Shown here: positions 52,656-60,197 of the stretch, piece by piece | How the letters are laid out: each line of letters starts with the position of its first letter | Numbering within the stretch: position 1 is the stretch's first letter | IMG/VR virus record: IMGVR_UViG_3300027573_000779 | Span: 144,934 to 208,933 of that record | Reading direction: 5' to 3' (one strand) | DNA length: 64,000 bases | From: a virus | Notes under the pieces: model-generated | Seen by the model: only the letters and a program-made list of their open reading frames with translations | The model's database searches: none | What the model was told of the DNA's origin: nothing | Position numbers and translations under genes: made by a program

Positions 52656-53078
52656 TTACACCCAAACACTTTCTACGGGAACGGTACTATCAGAAATCCC
52701 TTCCTGTTTTAAATATTCTCTAATATTCTTCGAGCCTTCCGGGTTGTGACTGTGAACGTAAATTTCTGGAAGTGGCACTTTTGTCTTTCTACAATAACGA
52801 ACCAACCATCTGGCGCAATCAAACCCCGTTAACTCAGTAATCTTGGTATAGTCTATAGGTTTCTTGTGTATTTGCGCAATTTCCCATTCCATAATTGCAG
52901 ACCAATCTAAATCATGGTCTAAACTTACTACTTTAGGAATGCCATTTCTAAGTATAAAATCAATAAAATCCTTACCATTTCGCAAAACGACCCAAGGAAC
53001 AGTTTTTAAATGTTCGGGATATGCAATCCAATAAACCGCCTCAATACCAGAACGTTCATCGTCTAAAAACAAATACAT
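52656..53078 (-). CDS. Cyclic-phosphate processing receiver domain (cREC-like)
   Basis: A 140-residue protein of receiver fold: MYLFLDDERSG (Asp6, Asp7), VVSLDHDLDW (LDHDL 53-57) and YVHSHNPEGSKNI (HSHNPEG 109-115). The pattern 'LFLDDER...DHDL...HS.NP' matches the cREC family proposed to handle 2',3'-cyclic phosphate ends in RNA repair systems. It complements the RNA ligase and RlaP in this window. Short gap to upstream neighbour; promoter not clear. Confidence 0.8.
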   Translation of the reverse strand: MYLFLDDERSGIEAVYWIAYPEHLKTVPWVVLRNGKDFIDFILRNGIPKVVSLDHDLDWSAIMEWEIAQIHKKPIDYTKITELTGFDCARWLVRYCRKTKVPLPEIYVHSHNPEGSKNIREYLKQEGISDSTVPVESVWV

Positions 53079-53081
53079 ATT

Positions 53082-53285
53082 TCAATCAAAAACTCTACTC
53101 GTTTGTTTGTAAATCTCCTCAGAAAGTTGATATTTTATATTCCATAAACGGGAAACAGAAGGTCTCTGCATTTCAAAAGATATTACGCTAAAATTAAGTG
53201 AATCTGATATACTATTGATTGCATCCCTAACCTGTTTCGCTATTCGGTCCCGCAAAGCTATTTGCTGGCTCGTGTCTGTTGCCAT
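53082..53285 (-). CDS. Small helical paralogue (B-like), 67 aa
   Basis: RDRIAKQVRDAINSISDSLN then RLWNIKYQLSEEIYKQTS. Arrangement of Q/I/W resembles family B and WDQ. Overlaps the 53258 gene by 28 nt. Confidence 0.5.
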   Translation of the reverse strand: MATDTSQQIALRDRIAKQVRDAINSISDSLNFSVISFEMQRPSVSRLWNIKYQLSEEIYKQTSRVFD

Positions 53286-53458
53286 ACCTCATATTGATTC
53301 CGCATTTCATATTGAACTGCTTCTTGGATAGCTGTTTCTGCCAGCCCAGTATCATTTGTTATGCCCAATGGATAATAACGAAAACCAAGCCAATCCAATG
53401 CCTGTTTTGGAATAGTAATCGTAATACTAACTGGGTCTAGAATTTGTGTTTGTATCAT
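53258..53458 (-). CDS. Hypothetical protein, 66 aa
   Basis: VSITITIPKQALDWLGFRYY then AIQEAVQYEMRNQYEVWQQT, an amphipathic helix with Q/V/W pattern similar to the WDQ style. Overlaps upstream gene by 32 nt. Confidence 0.5.
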   Translation of the reverse strand: MIQTQILDPVSITITIPKQALDWLGFRYYPLGITNDTGLAETAIQEAVQYEMRNQYEVWQQTRASK

Positions 53459-53657
53459 CTATTTCGCAATATAAAGGTGAATTAAAAAATGGATACCATT
53501 CGGCCCAAACCGGCGTTCCTTCCTGTTCTTTTGGGTCATAAATGTAAGCGCCTAAATTAGTGCAACCCACAGCTATGCCATCAAACAGTTTAAGTTTTCG
53601 GCCAGAGTCAACTTTATAAACTCTGGCCTTTCTGCAAACCTCTGCGTTTATATACAT
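53427..53657 (-). CDS. Hypothetical protein, 76 aa
   Basis: L-promoter TTGAAA/17/TAAGAT ends 8 nt before ATG, with a palindromic operator across the promoter and start (53654-53684). Small beta-rich protein (RKLKLFDGIAVGCTNLGAYI). No motif; regulation seems special. Confidence 0.6.
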   Translation of the reverse strand: MYINAEVCRKARVYKVDSGRKLKLFDGIAVGCTNLGAYIYDPKEQEGTPVWAEWYPFFNSPLYCEIDDTNTNSRPS

Positions 53658-53684
53658 ACCACAGTATCTTACACTATGGTATGT
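53654..53684. promoter_or_regulatory. Operator-like inverted repeat over -10 and start codon
   Basis: On plus, CATACCACAG (53655-53664) and CTATGGTATG (53674-53683) form an inverted repeat with one mismatch (9 of 10 pairs; flanking A/T also pair). It spans the -10 TAAGAT and overlaps the start codon of the 53657 gene, so a repressor or an RNA hairpin at the 5' end could control it. Confidence 0.55.
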
Positions 53685-53696
53685 TTGTTTTCAAGT

Positions 53697-54707
53697 TTAG
53701 TTCAGCACAATCAAAGTAGTGCCGGGAACTAAATTCCTATTAAGACTCTTAGATTGCACAAAAATGTTAAAAGAAGTATGTTTTACTGGGTCAACCTTAA
53801 CTTCATAATCTGGCAGCTTCAAAAAGTCTCTAGCACTGTCGCCAGTATAAACTTTCCCGTTCTTTTTGTCTTCAACACAAATTTGTTTTGTCGCCTGTAT
53901 TGTTTCAGGCTTAGTCAGCATGTAATAAGCACTTCCGATTCTATATGGTTTTTTTGTCCAACCTTCAACAAATTCCTTAATTGCTTTCTTTTGGTGAACA
54001 GAAAGAACCTGATATTCCTTGGGATTAAGTTCAATTAGGTGTTTTTTGACCGCTTTACTGTTAAGATTGGTAGTGTCCACAGTAAACAGCTTCTTCATGC
54101 TTCTAGTTCCAGCGCTACGAGCCGTCATAAAACTTTGGGTGCTCACAGTCATTATATCACCCATTTCTTTAACTCCATCTTTTGAAGCCTCCCAAGTTTG
54201 GATGTTGTCTTTTGGAAAACCAAATCTCAACAGTTCTTTTATTCCGTTTTGATTGGGAACAAAAGCTGCGAAAGTGTAATTCTCCTCCAGTTTTTTAATT
54301 TCCTCAACTAGATAAGCCCCACTTCCTCTACTGTTGTTTTCAAAACCGTCAGTAACACAATAAACAAGGAAAGCATGGTCGCCATAAAGCGTAGCTGTTT
54401 TCCTTAAATCATTGATTGCTCTCAAATTTGCATCGATTAAAGCTGTGTTACCGTATGGTTTGTAATGGCCCTTTATTGAGGGAACCCGCATCACGTCCAT
54501 ATCATATAAAAGACAATTTATGCTAAAATTGTCTGAAAACAAATAAATTGATAGTCTGGTCTCCTGATTCATGTCAACGGATTGTTTGGCAAAGGTTTTA
54601 ATTTGCCCGTCAACGACATTAATAACAGTGTCAGTAAGTCCAGCGCTTTCAATTGAAGAGCTTGCATCAACAACAAGCGCAATGTGGTTAACAAGATTTT
54701 GTATCAT
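53697..54707 (-). CDS. VWA-domain protein
   Basis: A 336-residue protein with a von Willebrand A fold and intact MIDAS: DASSS (14-18), Thr89 in GNTALIDA and Asp120 in VTDGFEN. C-terminal half is beta-rich with a last KSLNRNLVPGTTLIVLN. VWA proteins scaffold metal-dependent complexes; some phage copies are paired with MoxR-type ATPases, and AAA proteins are in this genome but not adjacent. L-promoter TTGTTT/16/TACAAT ends 6 nt before ATG. Confidence 0.85.
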   Translation of the reverse strand: MIQNLVNHIALVVDASSSIESAGLTDTVINVVDGQIKTFAKQSVDMNQETRLSIYLFSDNFSINCLLYDMDVMRVPSIKGHYKPYGNTALIDANLRAINDLRKTATLYGDHAFLVYCVTDGFENNSRGSGAYLVEEIKKLEENYTFAAFVPNQNGIKELLRFGFPKDNIQTWEASKDGVKEMGDIMTVSTQSFMTARSAGTRSMKKLFTVDTTNLNSKAVKKHLIELNPKEYQVLSVHQKKAIKEFVEGWTKKPYRIGSAYYMLTKPETIQATKQICVEDKKNGKVYTGDSARDFLKLPDYEVKVDPVKHTSFNIFVQSKSLNRNLVPGTTLIVLN

Positions 54708-54751
54708 TTTCCCATTGTATTAAAACTTTTTAAAAAAACAAGCAAAAAAAT

Positions 54752-54955
54752 TTAGCCAAAATAGCCGTTTTTGCAGATGAATTCATACATTTTTTCATCA
54801 GCGCCGCACTCCAGTTCAAAACAAAAAAAGAAGGTCCTCGCAAGCCTTTTGTGATAGGCATCAATCCAAGTCAGATTTGCCTTTTCCCAAGCTTTCCCTC
54901 GAAAATCAAACTCTGGATGCTTTTGAACGGTTTCTCGTGAAACATGAATATTCAC
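54752..54955 (-). CDS. Small Cys-containing protein, 67 aa
   Basis: KAWEKANLTWIDAYHKRLAR then CFELECGADEKMYEFICKNG. Starts directly after the stop of the 54956 gene. Function unknown. Confidence 0.55.
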   Translation of the reverse strand: MNIHVSRETVQKHPEFDFRGKAWEKANLTWIDAYHKRLARTFFFCFELECGADEKMYEFICKNGYFG

Positions 54956-55210
54956 TTAAATTCTGTCCACATTCAAATAAATTGCGATTGATGTTTGTTT
55001 TAGGACATCGCTTAAACTGTCAGACGCAAACTGCTCTCTTAGTTCGGGCGGAATAAAACCTATTTCACTTTCTATAGGCCAAATTGTTCTCCCAACTTTA
55101 GTAAGAATTTCTTGCGATATAGTTATATGTAATTTATTAGCAATTGGGAGCCGAATGTTTTCGCGTATTAAATTATAAACCTGTTGATTGAGTTCAGACA
55201 TTAAATTCAT
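54956..55210 (-). CDS. Small helical B-like protein, 84 aa
   Basis: ATGA overlap with the SprT-like gene. LNQQVYNLIRENIRLPIANK then EILTKVGRTIWPIESEIGF and SDVLKQTSIAIYLNVDRI, the pattern seen in family B. Function unknown. Confidence 0.5.
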   Translation of the reverse strand: MNLMSELNQQVYNLIRENIRLPIANKLHITISQEILTKVGRTIWPIESEIGFIPPELREQFASDSLSDVLKQTSIAIYLNVDRI

Positions 55211-55461
55211 TTAGCAATCTTTCTATAATTTTGCTGCCAAATAGCTTTTGTTATATAAGAGGAGGCTTTTCTTACTTGTCCTTCTTCCATTTCTGGAAAG
55301 CAAGCATGAAGAAGTTCATGAATAAGGGTATTTAAGTAATTTTTAGACAACTGGCGAGGGTCAATTTCAATAAGTTTGTTATCGGGCCAAAACTGACCCC
55401 AAGCTCTTTCGCGTCCAAGCTTTCTCTCTACTATAGGGACTCTTTTTCTGCGCCGCTTCAC
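55207..55461 (-). CDS. SprT-like metalloprotease-type mini-protein
   Basis: GTG start at 55461. 84 residues with HELLH (48-52) in LNTLIHELLHACFPEMEEGQ, a zincin active-site motif of SprT type, followed by a basic tail. Its first 83 nt overlap the phosphoesterase 3' end out of frame, unusually long here. SprT-like proteins act on DNA-protein crosslinks or are structural; this one is minimal. Confidence 0.7.
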   Translation of the reverse strand: MKRRRKRVPIVERKLGRERAWGQFWPDNKLIEIDPRQLSKNYLNTLIHELLHACFPEMEEGQVRKASSYITKAIWQQNYRKIAK

Positions 55462-56017
55462 ACATAGTTTTACACCTATTTAGATACCTGTCAACTGTTT
55501 GTAACCTTACCGAATCTGAAGTAATTATACCAACCATTGGAAGGCCAGTAAACGAGCCGGTATTTAAACAAACTATACTATTTATCTTTTCTAACGTAGC
55601 CTGATGATTGTGTCCAACTATAACTACTTGATAATCATTATCTTGCGCAAATTTAACAGCGTTCCTCTTAAGTCCAACCTTAGAGAACCAAGAACAAAAT
55701 TGATGACCATGAATAACACACACATTAAAACCATTATTATTCCAGTGATAACTTGGTAATAAATAGTCTTTTAAATAATCTTCGACTCCAGAAAACGCCT
55801 CATGATTGCCAGAAATCAAAATAGCTTTTCCTTTTTGTGCTAAAAATTTTATCTTTTCTAAAAGAGATTTATCATAAGAGGTCATGCGCCCTTTATAATC
55901 TACAATATCTCCATTGACAATTAATTTATCAAAAGAGGAATTTAAAACGCCGCTTATTGCAGACCTGTCACACCATCGATTCCCAAGATGTAAATCAGAT
56001 ATTATTAGCGTTTTCAA
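55379..56017 (-). CDS. Calcineurin-like metallophosphoesterase
   Basis: A 212-residue protein with the phosphoesterase motifs DLHLGNR (Asp8, His10), NGDIVD, SGNHEAFSG, VIHGHQF and VGHNHQATLE, giving a full two-metal site. TTG start overlaps the stop of a 19-codon ORF upstream. Substrate not predictable; phage versions act on DNA/RNA ends or on nucleotides, and in context RNA-end repair is possible. Overlaps SprT-like gene by 83 nt. Confidence 0.85.
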   Translation of the reverse strand: MKTLIISDLHLGNRWCDRSAISGVLNSSFDKLIVNGDIVDYKGRMTSYDKSLLEKIKFLAQKGKAILISGNHEAFSGVEDYLKDYLLPSYHWNNNGFNVCVIHGHQFCSWFSKVGLKRNAVKFAQDNDYQVVIVGHNHQATLEKINSIVCLNTGSFTGLPMVGIITSDSVRLQTVDRYLNRCKTMCEAAQKKSPYSREKAWTRKSLGSVLAR

Positions 56018-56073
56018 ACTTCTTCCAAGTCTCTTCCATTAATAGCCAACTCATGTAGCACAATTTCTTTCAT
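56014..56073 (-). CDS. 19-residue micro-ORF coupling two genes
   Basis: ATG 56073 is in an ATGA overlap with the gene at 56070, and its TGA (56014-56016) overlaps the TTG start of the phosphoesterase (TTGA). The peptide MKEIVLHELAINGRDLEEV has no motif. The double overlap suggests a translation relay or a real micro-protein. Confidence 0.5.
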   Translation of the reverse strand: MKEIVLHELAINGRDLEEV

Positions 56074-56423
56074 ACCTTTTCAACTAATTTTCTTTCCTGT
56101 CTTTGAATTTTTCGCCGGTTCCTTAAAAGCGCTTTCTTCTCTTTCTTGTTTCTGGCCTTTTCCAGAAATTCGGCCTGCGCCTTCCTTCTAATAGCCATCC
56201 TGAACACATCGAAAACTGATATATGATATCTTTGTTGAGTATGCAAAGGTCTAAACTCTATCAAGTCACCCGATTTTAGGCTAACCACTAGAGGTTTATC
56301 TTTGTCTTTGCCAAAAGTGCCGTCCAAAACACCTTTTGTAACCAAAGAAACAACCTTTTCTTTGTGACTAACAATATTATTATCTTTATCCTTAATAGGA
56401 ACTAGATAGCCAAAACGCCTCAT
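56070..56423 (-). CDS. Basic protein with C-terminal coiled coil, 117 aa
   Basis: Beta-rich N-terminus (RRFGYLVPIKDKDNNIVSHK; VVSLKSGDLIEFRPLHTQQR) and a very basic tail (KARNKKEKKALLRNRRKIQR). The tail suggests RNA or DNA binding. Overlaps the WDQ gene start by 4 nt and the micro-ORF by 4 nt. Confidence 0.6.
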   Translation of the reverse strand: MRRFGYLVPIKDKDNNIVSHKEKVVSLVTKGVLDGTFGKDKDKPLVVSLKSGDLIEFRPLHTQQRYHISVFDVFRMAIRRKAQAEFLEKARNKKEKKALLRNRRKIQRQERKLVEKV

Positions 56424-56632
56424 AAAATACTAGTCTCAATTTGGGCTTCAACTTGGGTCCGAATTTGGCTCAAAAGCCGGTTTCCAGAATACTGAGTTCC
56501 CCAAACTTCTCCTCGAACTTGTCCCTGAACTTGGTTGAAAACTTGACTCACAATCTCATTCTTAACCTTGCCAAGAATTCGCTCAAAAGTGCTGTCCCAA
56601 ATTTGGTTTGGAGATTTTAGGTCATCGGACAT
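56420..56632 (-). CDS. WDQ family protein
   Basis: SPNQIWDSTFERILGKVKNE then IVSQVFNQVQGQVRGEVWGT and LLSQIRTQVEAQIETSIL. Last WDQ copy going rightwards; the promoter region beyond it is shared with a plus gene. Confidence 0.7.
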   Translation of the reverse strand: MSDDLKSPNQIWDSTFERILGKVKNEIVSQVFNQVQGQVRGEVWGTQYSGNRLLSQIRTQVEAQIETSIL

Positions 56633-56676
56633 TTTTAAAGATTTTAAACGAAATTTTTAAAAACACAATAAAAATT

Positions 56677-56719
56677 TTTGCTATTGACGTTTTAAAAAGA
56701 ATTGATACACTTTTAAAAT
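56677..56719 (+). promoter_or_regulatory. Plus-strand L-promoter
   Basis: TTGACG/16/TACACT with 8 nt to ATG 56720. The spacer TTTTAAAAAGAATTGA matches the minus-strand spacer consensus, so the plus gene uses the same promoter class. Confidence 0.6.
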
Positions 56720-57046
56720 ATGAAACATTCAAACATTCCAGAGCCTATACCTGATTTGGGACTAAAGGTCCGTTGTCCAATTTGCGAACAGGAAAAAGGC
56801 AAATCAAAACGATTTAAAAACAGCCTAGGCTATGAATTTCATTTCCATAAAATGCACGAAGATGGATACAGCTTGACTCAGGCTCCTCCCGAAACAATGC
56901 ATGTGAAAACTGAAATTAAGATTTTTTCCTATTTCTGTCCTGTTTGCGCTTACCCTCAAGCAACAATTAAAAAGCAATCCAATTGTGAGAAGTGCGGGAC
57001 ACATCAAGTCGCGATTTTAAAAGGTCTACAGGAAAGTCTTCAATAG
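56720..57046 (+). CDS. Zinc-binding protein, 108 aa
   Basis: CPIC near residue 19, then CPVC and CEKC near the C-terminus; F-H-x-x-H (FHFHKMHEDGY) also could add a C2H2 site. Lone plus-strand gene within the minus region, with its own L-promoter and terminator. Probably a regulator or nucleic-acid binder. Confidence 0.6.
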   Translation: MKHSNIPEPIPDLGLKVRCPICEQEKGKSKRFKNSLGYEFHFHKMHEDGYSLTQAPPETMHVKTEIKIFSYFCPVCAYPQATIKKQSNCEKCGTHQVAILKGLQESLQ

Positions 57047-57061
57047 CGTTCAAACGAAGGA

Positions 57062-57097
57062 GAGGGAAGGGGTCGGTTCCGGCCCCTTTCCCTTTTA
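57062..57097. terminator. Strong terminator, both directions
   Basis: GGGAAGGGG and CCCCTTTCCC with an inner CGG/CCG form a long hairpin followed by TTTTA on plus; the minus-strand gene at 57095 ends right beside it. Serves converging transcripts. Confidence 0.75.
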
Positions 57098-57304
57098 TAG
57101 TAATAAGATAGGGTTTACAATCCCACTTTGTAGGAAAACGCCCTTTTTTCTTCTAAGCTCGAAATCCCATGCGCCTGAAATTTGATAAGGAATGCTAGTA
57201 AGATAGTTTTTCCCTTCAATTACAAAAAGATTAATGTCTGAAACGCCAGTCGGCAACTGGTGAATTCTAGACTGATAGTTGGTTATATCTCCTGTTACAT
57301 ACAT
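57095..57304 (-). CDS. Small probable structural protein, 69 aa
   Basis: MYVTGDITNYQSRIHQLPTG then DINLFVIEGKNYLTSIPYQI and GAWDFELRRKKG. Starts 8 nt after the structural gene's stop and is likely translated from the same mRNA. Small beta-rich protein. Confidence 0.55.
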   Translation of the reverse strand: MYVTGDITNYQSRIHQLPTGVSDINLFVIEGKNYLTSIPYQISGAWDFELRRKKGVFLQSGIVNPILLL

Positions 57305-57312
57305 AATATTAT

Positions 57313-58695
57313 TTACACTCCACTAGGTTCTAAAGATACCATTCCAGTGAAATAACTCAATGGTTGAGTATGGGTAGGCCAAAACCCAGTATAATAGTTA
57401 AAGTGTTGGACGTAACCTGTAGCAGTAAAGTATTGAGTTCTATAGGTCACTCCCGTAGCGCCGCCAAAACCAGTAATTACCACCACGTTCATCTTATAAT
57501 TACGATTTGGAACTACCCCTATACAATGAATGTGTATAGTGCCCGTTACATATTGTATTCCGCTAGTAGTGTTTTTTGGCCTACCATATCTAAAAGGAAT
57601 AACATTGTCATCTTCAGTTAGTTGAGTGGGGGCAGTAAAACCGGGATTATTCCACATTAAATTATTACCAATCAAATCAAAATCAATAGCATCAAAAGGA
57701 GATATCCAAGTTATTGCTGAATTAACACCACTGGTTTCTGAAGTTATTTCATTAAAAAAGGCGTTTTCAGCTAAAGGATTACCTATAGTAACAGCAAATT
57801 GTCTATTGTAATAATCATAGGTTAACAAAGGATACAAACTCCTTATCATTTGAAGACATTTACCTGTTTTTTGGGTAGCCGAACCATCAAGACGAATATT
57901 TAACGCTGTTTCAAAATAATAATCGCCGCTTCCGGGCAAGTCTTGGACAAGTACAAAGGTGCTTGGGCTACCATGACTGCTTGTGTCATAAAATGAAACA
58001 CCTATAGTATCGCCAGTATTAGGCACCCAGTTATCATTAAATTGAACCCATTTAGGACCGTTCACTGTCACTTCTCCAACTTGACCCGATTGAGGGCCAT
58101 TTAAAGCATAAACAAGCCAATCGGTCTGGTTAGACCATCCTGACAATTGACGCCCCCAAACAAAGTTTCCTGAAAGGTGTAGTTTGGTTTGAGCGCCAGT
58201 TTCTATCCCTGTAACTATCCCGCTTTGCCAAAGAGTAAAAATATCACCACCAAAGCCGCCGAAACCCCATCCTGTGCAAAAGAAAGCTTGGCCGCTGTTC
58301 CTGTTAAACTTGGTTATTACGCTCTTGGTTTTTCTAGTAGCGCTATCCCCATTCCATTGAGAGCCAAACATAGAAGGGGGAGCGCCCGAATCAAAAGGAT
58401 AAACAAAATCCCCAGTTAAAGCCTCTTCCCAACCAAAACTAGTTAAATCATGAAAATAATCATAAAAAGCCCCAGTGCCGGTAACAGTATAACCGCTAAA
58501 AACTGGGTAAATCCTTGATATTACGCTACTTACAAGTTGCCTATTTAATGTAATTCCGGTTCCTCCCGTAATTGCACTATAATACCCCGAGGCATAACCT
58601 GAAGCAAAAGGAAAGAAGGTATTATAAGGCTGGCCTGTATAATACCCATGAAGAGTGGCCTCAAAGTGTTGCTGCGTCCCGCTTGCGTATGACAT
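57313..58695 (-). CDS. Probable phage virion (tail/fibre-like) structural protein
   Basis: A 460-residue Gly/Thr/Tyr/Phe/Ser-rich beta protein with many short repeats of (Y/F)-x-TG or SG type (LHGYYTGQPYNTFFPFASG, YASGYYSAITGGTG, GVTYRTQYFTATGYV). Low Lys, no motif of an enzyme. This composition is typical of tail fibre, baseplate or appendage proteins. It marks the start of the virion-related region on the right. Confidence 0.65.
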   Translation of the reverse strand: MSYASGTQQHFEATLHGYYTGQPYNTFFPFASGYASGYYSAITGGTGITLNRQLVSSVISRIYPVFSGYTVTGTGAFYDYFHDLTSFGWEEALTGDFVYPFDSGAPPSMFGSQWNGDSATRKTKSVITKFNRNSGQAFFCTGWGFGGFGGDIFTLWQSGIVTGIETGAQTKLHLSGNFVWGRQLSGWSNQTDWLVYALNGPQSGQVGEVTVNGPKWVQFNDNWVPNTGDTIGVSFYDTSSHGSPSTFVLVQDLPGSGDYYFETALNIRLDGSATQKTGKCLQMIRSLYPLLTYDYYNRQFAVTIGNPLAENAFFNEITSETSGVNSAITWISPFDAIDFDLIGNNLMWNNPGFTAPTQLTEDDNVIPFRYGRPKNTTSGIQYVTGTIHIHCIGVVPNRNYKMNVVVITGFGGATGVTYRTQYFTATGYVQHFNYYTGFWPTHTQPLSYFTGMVSLEPSGV

Positions 58696-58705
58696 TCATC
58701 ATACA

Positions 58706-59248
58706 TTACACTTTTTTAACTAGTTCTTGGGGGATGTCGAAGGTTTTTACGAAATCTATTATTTCGTGTGAAATTTCAAGAGTATGGCAAATTGGGATAT
58801 AATATTCAGTTTTGTGGGATATCACAGCATCCACCCAAAAAGAAGCAGGAACCATTTTACAATCACTCTGTTCCCTATACTCATCACTTAGTTTTTGAAA
58901 ACGATAGTGCGCGACTTCTATAAACCACTTTTTAACCCTTTTAACTTTGCCTTCAGAATTAGCAAAAGCTAAAGTAGTTTCTTTTTGGCATTTATGTTCC
59001 TCAATAACACCTTGAAGGTAGGATATCTTTTTTTCAATAGTGTCAAAAAAGTCCTCTTTTAAGTGACCTTGTAAGTAAATTTTTCTATTGGTTTTTTTGT
59101 CTGCGTCTTCTACTGTGTCGTAACTAAAACCCCCAAAACTCCAACTGAATAATTCTAAAAAAACCGGAGGCTCGGTCATTACATCCCAAAGCGGACTGTC
59201 GTAAAACCCCTTAGCAAACGCCGCTGCTTTATAGATATTAATTTCCAC
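58706..59248 (-). CDS. Hypothetical protein, 180 aa
   Basis: Immediately upstream of the structural gene. Aromatic N-terminus (AKGFYDSPLWDVMTEPPVFL) then a helical middle (FFDTIEKKISYLQGVIEEHK). Reads cytosolic. Could be an assembly or virion factor by position only. Confidence 0.55.
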   Translation of the reverse strand: MEINIYKAAAFAKGFYDSPLWDVMTEPPVFLELFSWSFGGFSYDTVEDADKKTNRKIYLQGHLKEDFFDTIEKKISYLQGVIEEHKCQKETTLAFANSEGKVKRVKKWFIEVAHYRFQKLSDEYREQSDCKMVPASFWVDAVISHKTEYYIPICHTLEISHEIIDFVKTFDIPQELVKKV

Positions 59249-59253
59249 TGTAT

Positions 59254-59451
59254 TTAGTCTGACAATGACAGTTGTTTTTCTGCGCCAACCAAACTTAAAG
59301 CCATTAAACCATTGTCTTTGTTATTATCCACTAGACTCCGAATTTGCCCCGCAATATCGCCAATCCTTCTTTGTTGTTCGGCAGGTAAGGACGCTATTAT
59401 ACCCTTAATCATGAAAACAGTTTCTTCCTCTTCAGATATAAATTTATTCAT
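59254..59451 (-). CDS. Small helical protein, 65 aa
   Basis: Helical (VFMIKGIIASLPAEQQRRIG, then DIAGQIRSLVDNNKDNG). Starts 6 nt after the gene at 59458. No motif. Confidence 0.55.
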   Translation of the reverse strand: MNKFISEEEETVFMIKGIIASLPAEQQRRIGDIAGQIRSLVDNNKDNGLMALSLVGAEKQLSLSD

Positions 59452-59457
59452 TTTTGT

Positions 59458-59826
59458 TTATCTTCCTCTTGCTGTTTTGTTCACAAACTCCATTAAACAA
59501 ACTCTCGGAGCCACTTTGACCTTAACTGCTTTTGCAATATTAACTATAGAAAAAATAAAAAATATCGTCCCAAGAAATAACATTATAGCCCCCGTTACCA
59601 TCATATCACTCTCATTATAAGATTTTTGCGCCTTCCATTTGAAAAACATCCGCGCCAAAATAAAAGCAACAATAGCAAATAATCCTAGAACTGCCGCTAA
59701 AGAGCTATACTTAATAAGTTCCCAATTTAAAAACTCCTGAACCACCAAGGGGGCTTGTTCTTTGACAAAAACGGTCCCTTCTTGAAGGGTGCTGATAATT
59801 ATTTGATTTAAATTAGTGTCATTCAT
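59458..59826 (-). CDS. Membrane protein, 122 aa, two or three TM helices
   Basis: Start set to ATG 59826 (ATGA with the 59823 gene). Two TM stretches (YSSLAAVLGLFAIVAFILAR and MVTGAIMLFLGTIFFIFSIV) and the C-terminal phrase VKVAPRVCLMEFVNKTA, known from a widespread phage membrane protein ('APR.YL.EY'). Possibly holin-related. Coupled to the P4 family gene. Confidence 0.65.
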   Translation of the reverse strand: MNDTNLNQIIISTLQEGTVFVKEQAPLVVQEFLNWELIKYSSLAAVLGLFAIVAFILARMFFKWKAQKSYNESDMMVTGAIMLFLGTIFFIFSIVNIAKAVKVKVAPRVCLMEFVNKTARGR

Positions 59827-60197
59827 ATACTTTTTGCGACAACCCAAACAGTTTTAATCTCATTTGGTTTGGTTCTAGGAAAAATCTTTTGAACCACTTT
59901 CTGTGCGACAGTAGTTAGACAATGACTAATGTCATGAACAAACCTTGTTTCATTAGTGCTATAAAACCAACATTTATAACCACGACCACAATAACCACGA
60001 CCAGTTACTTGTTTCAATAAGTGTATTTTTTTACCTTTTTTAATTGGTGTTGTTAAAACGGTTACTTTTATTCTTTCAGGTAAATTCTCTTCGGGTTTAG
60101 AAAGTAAAAACCCTACAAACTCGTTACAAAGAGCCTCGCTCCCATGTGAATCCACATAAAAAGCCCCGCTCCAATCCAACTCAAATGTTCTTTGCAT
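59823..60197 (-). CDS. Paralogue family P4 member, 124 aa
   Basis: Start set to ATG 60197, 7 nt after L-promoter TTGACA/16/TATCCT. PERIKVTVLTTPIKKGKKIH and the later LTTVAQKVVQKIFPRTKPNE match the 7462, 8042 and 29051 genes. Located beside membrane and virion genes, so the family may have a virion- or membrane-related use. Confidence 0.6.
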   Translation of the reverse strand: MQRTFELDWSGAFYVDSHGSEALCNEFVGFLLSKPEENLPERIKVTVLTTPIKKGKKIHLLKQVTGRGYCGRGYKCWFYSTNETRFVHDISHCLTTVAQKVVQKIFPRTKPNEIKTVWVVAKSI

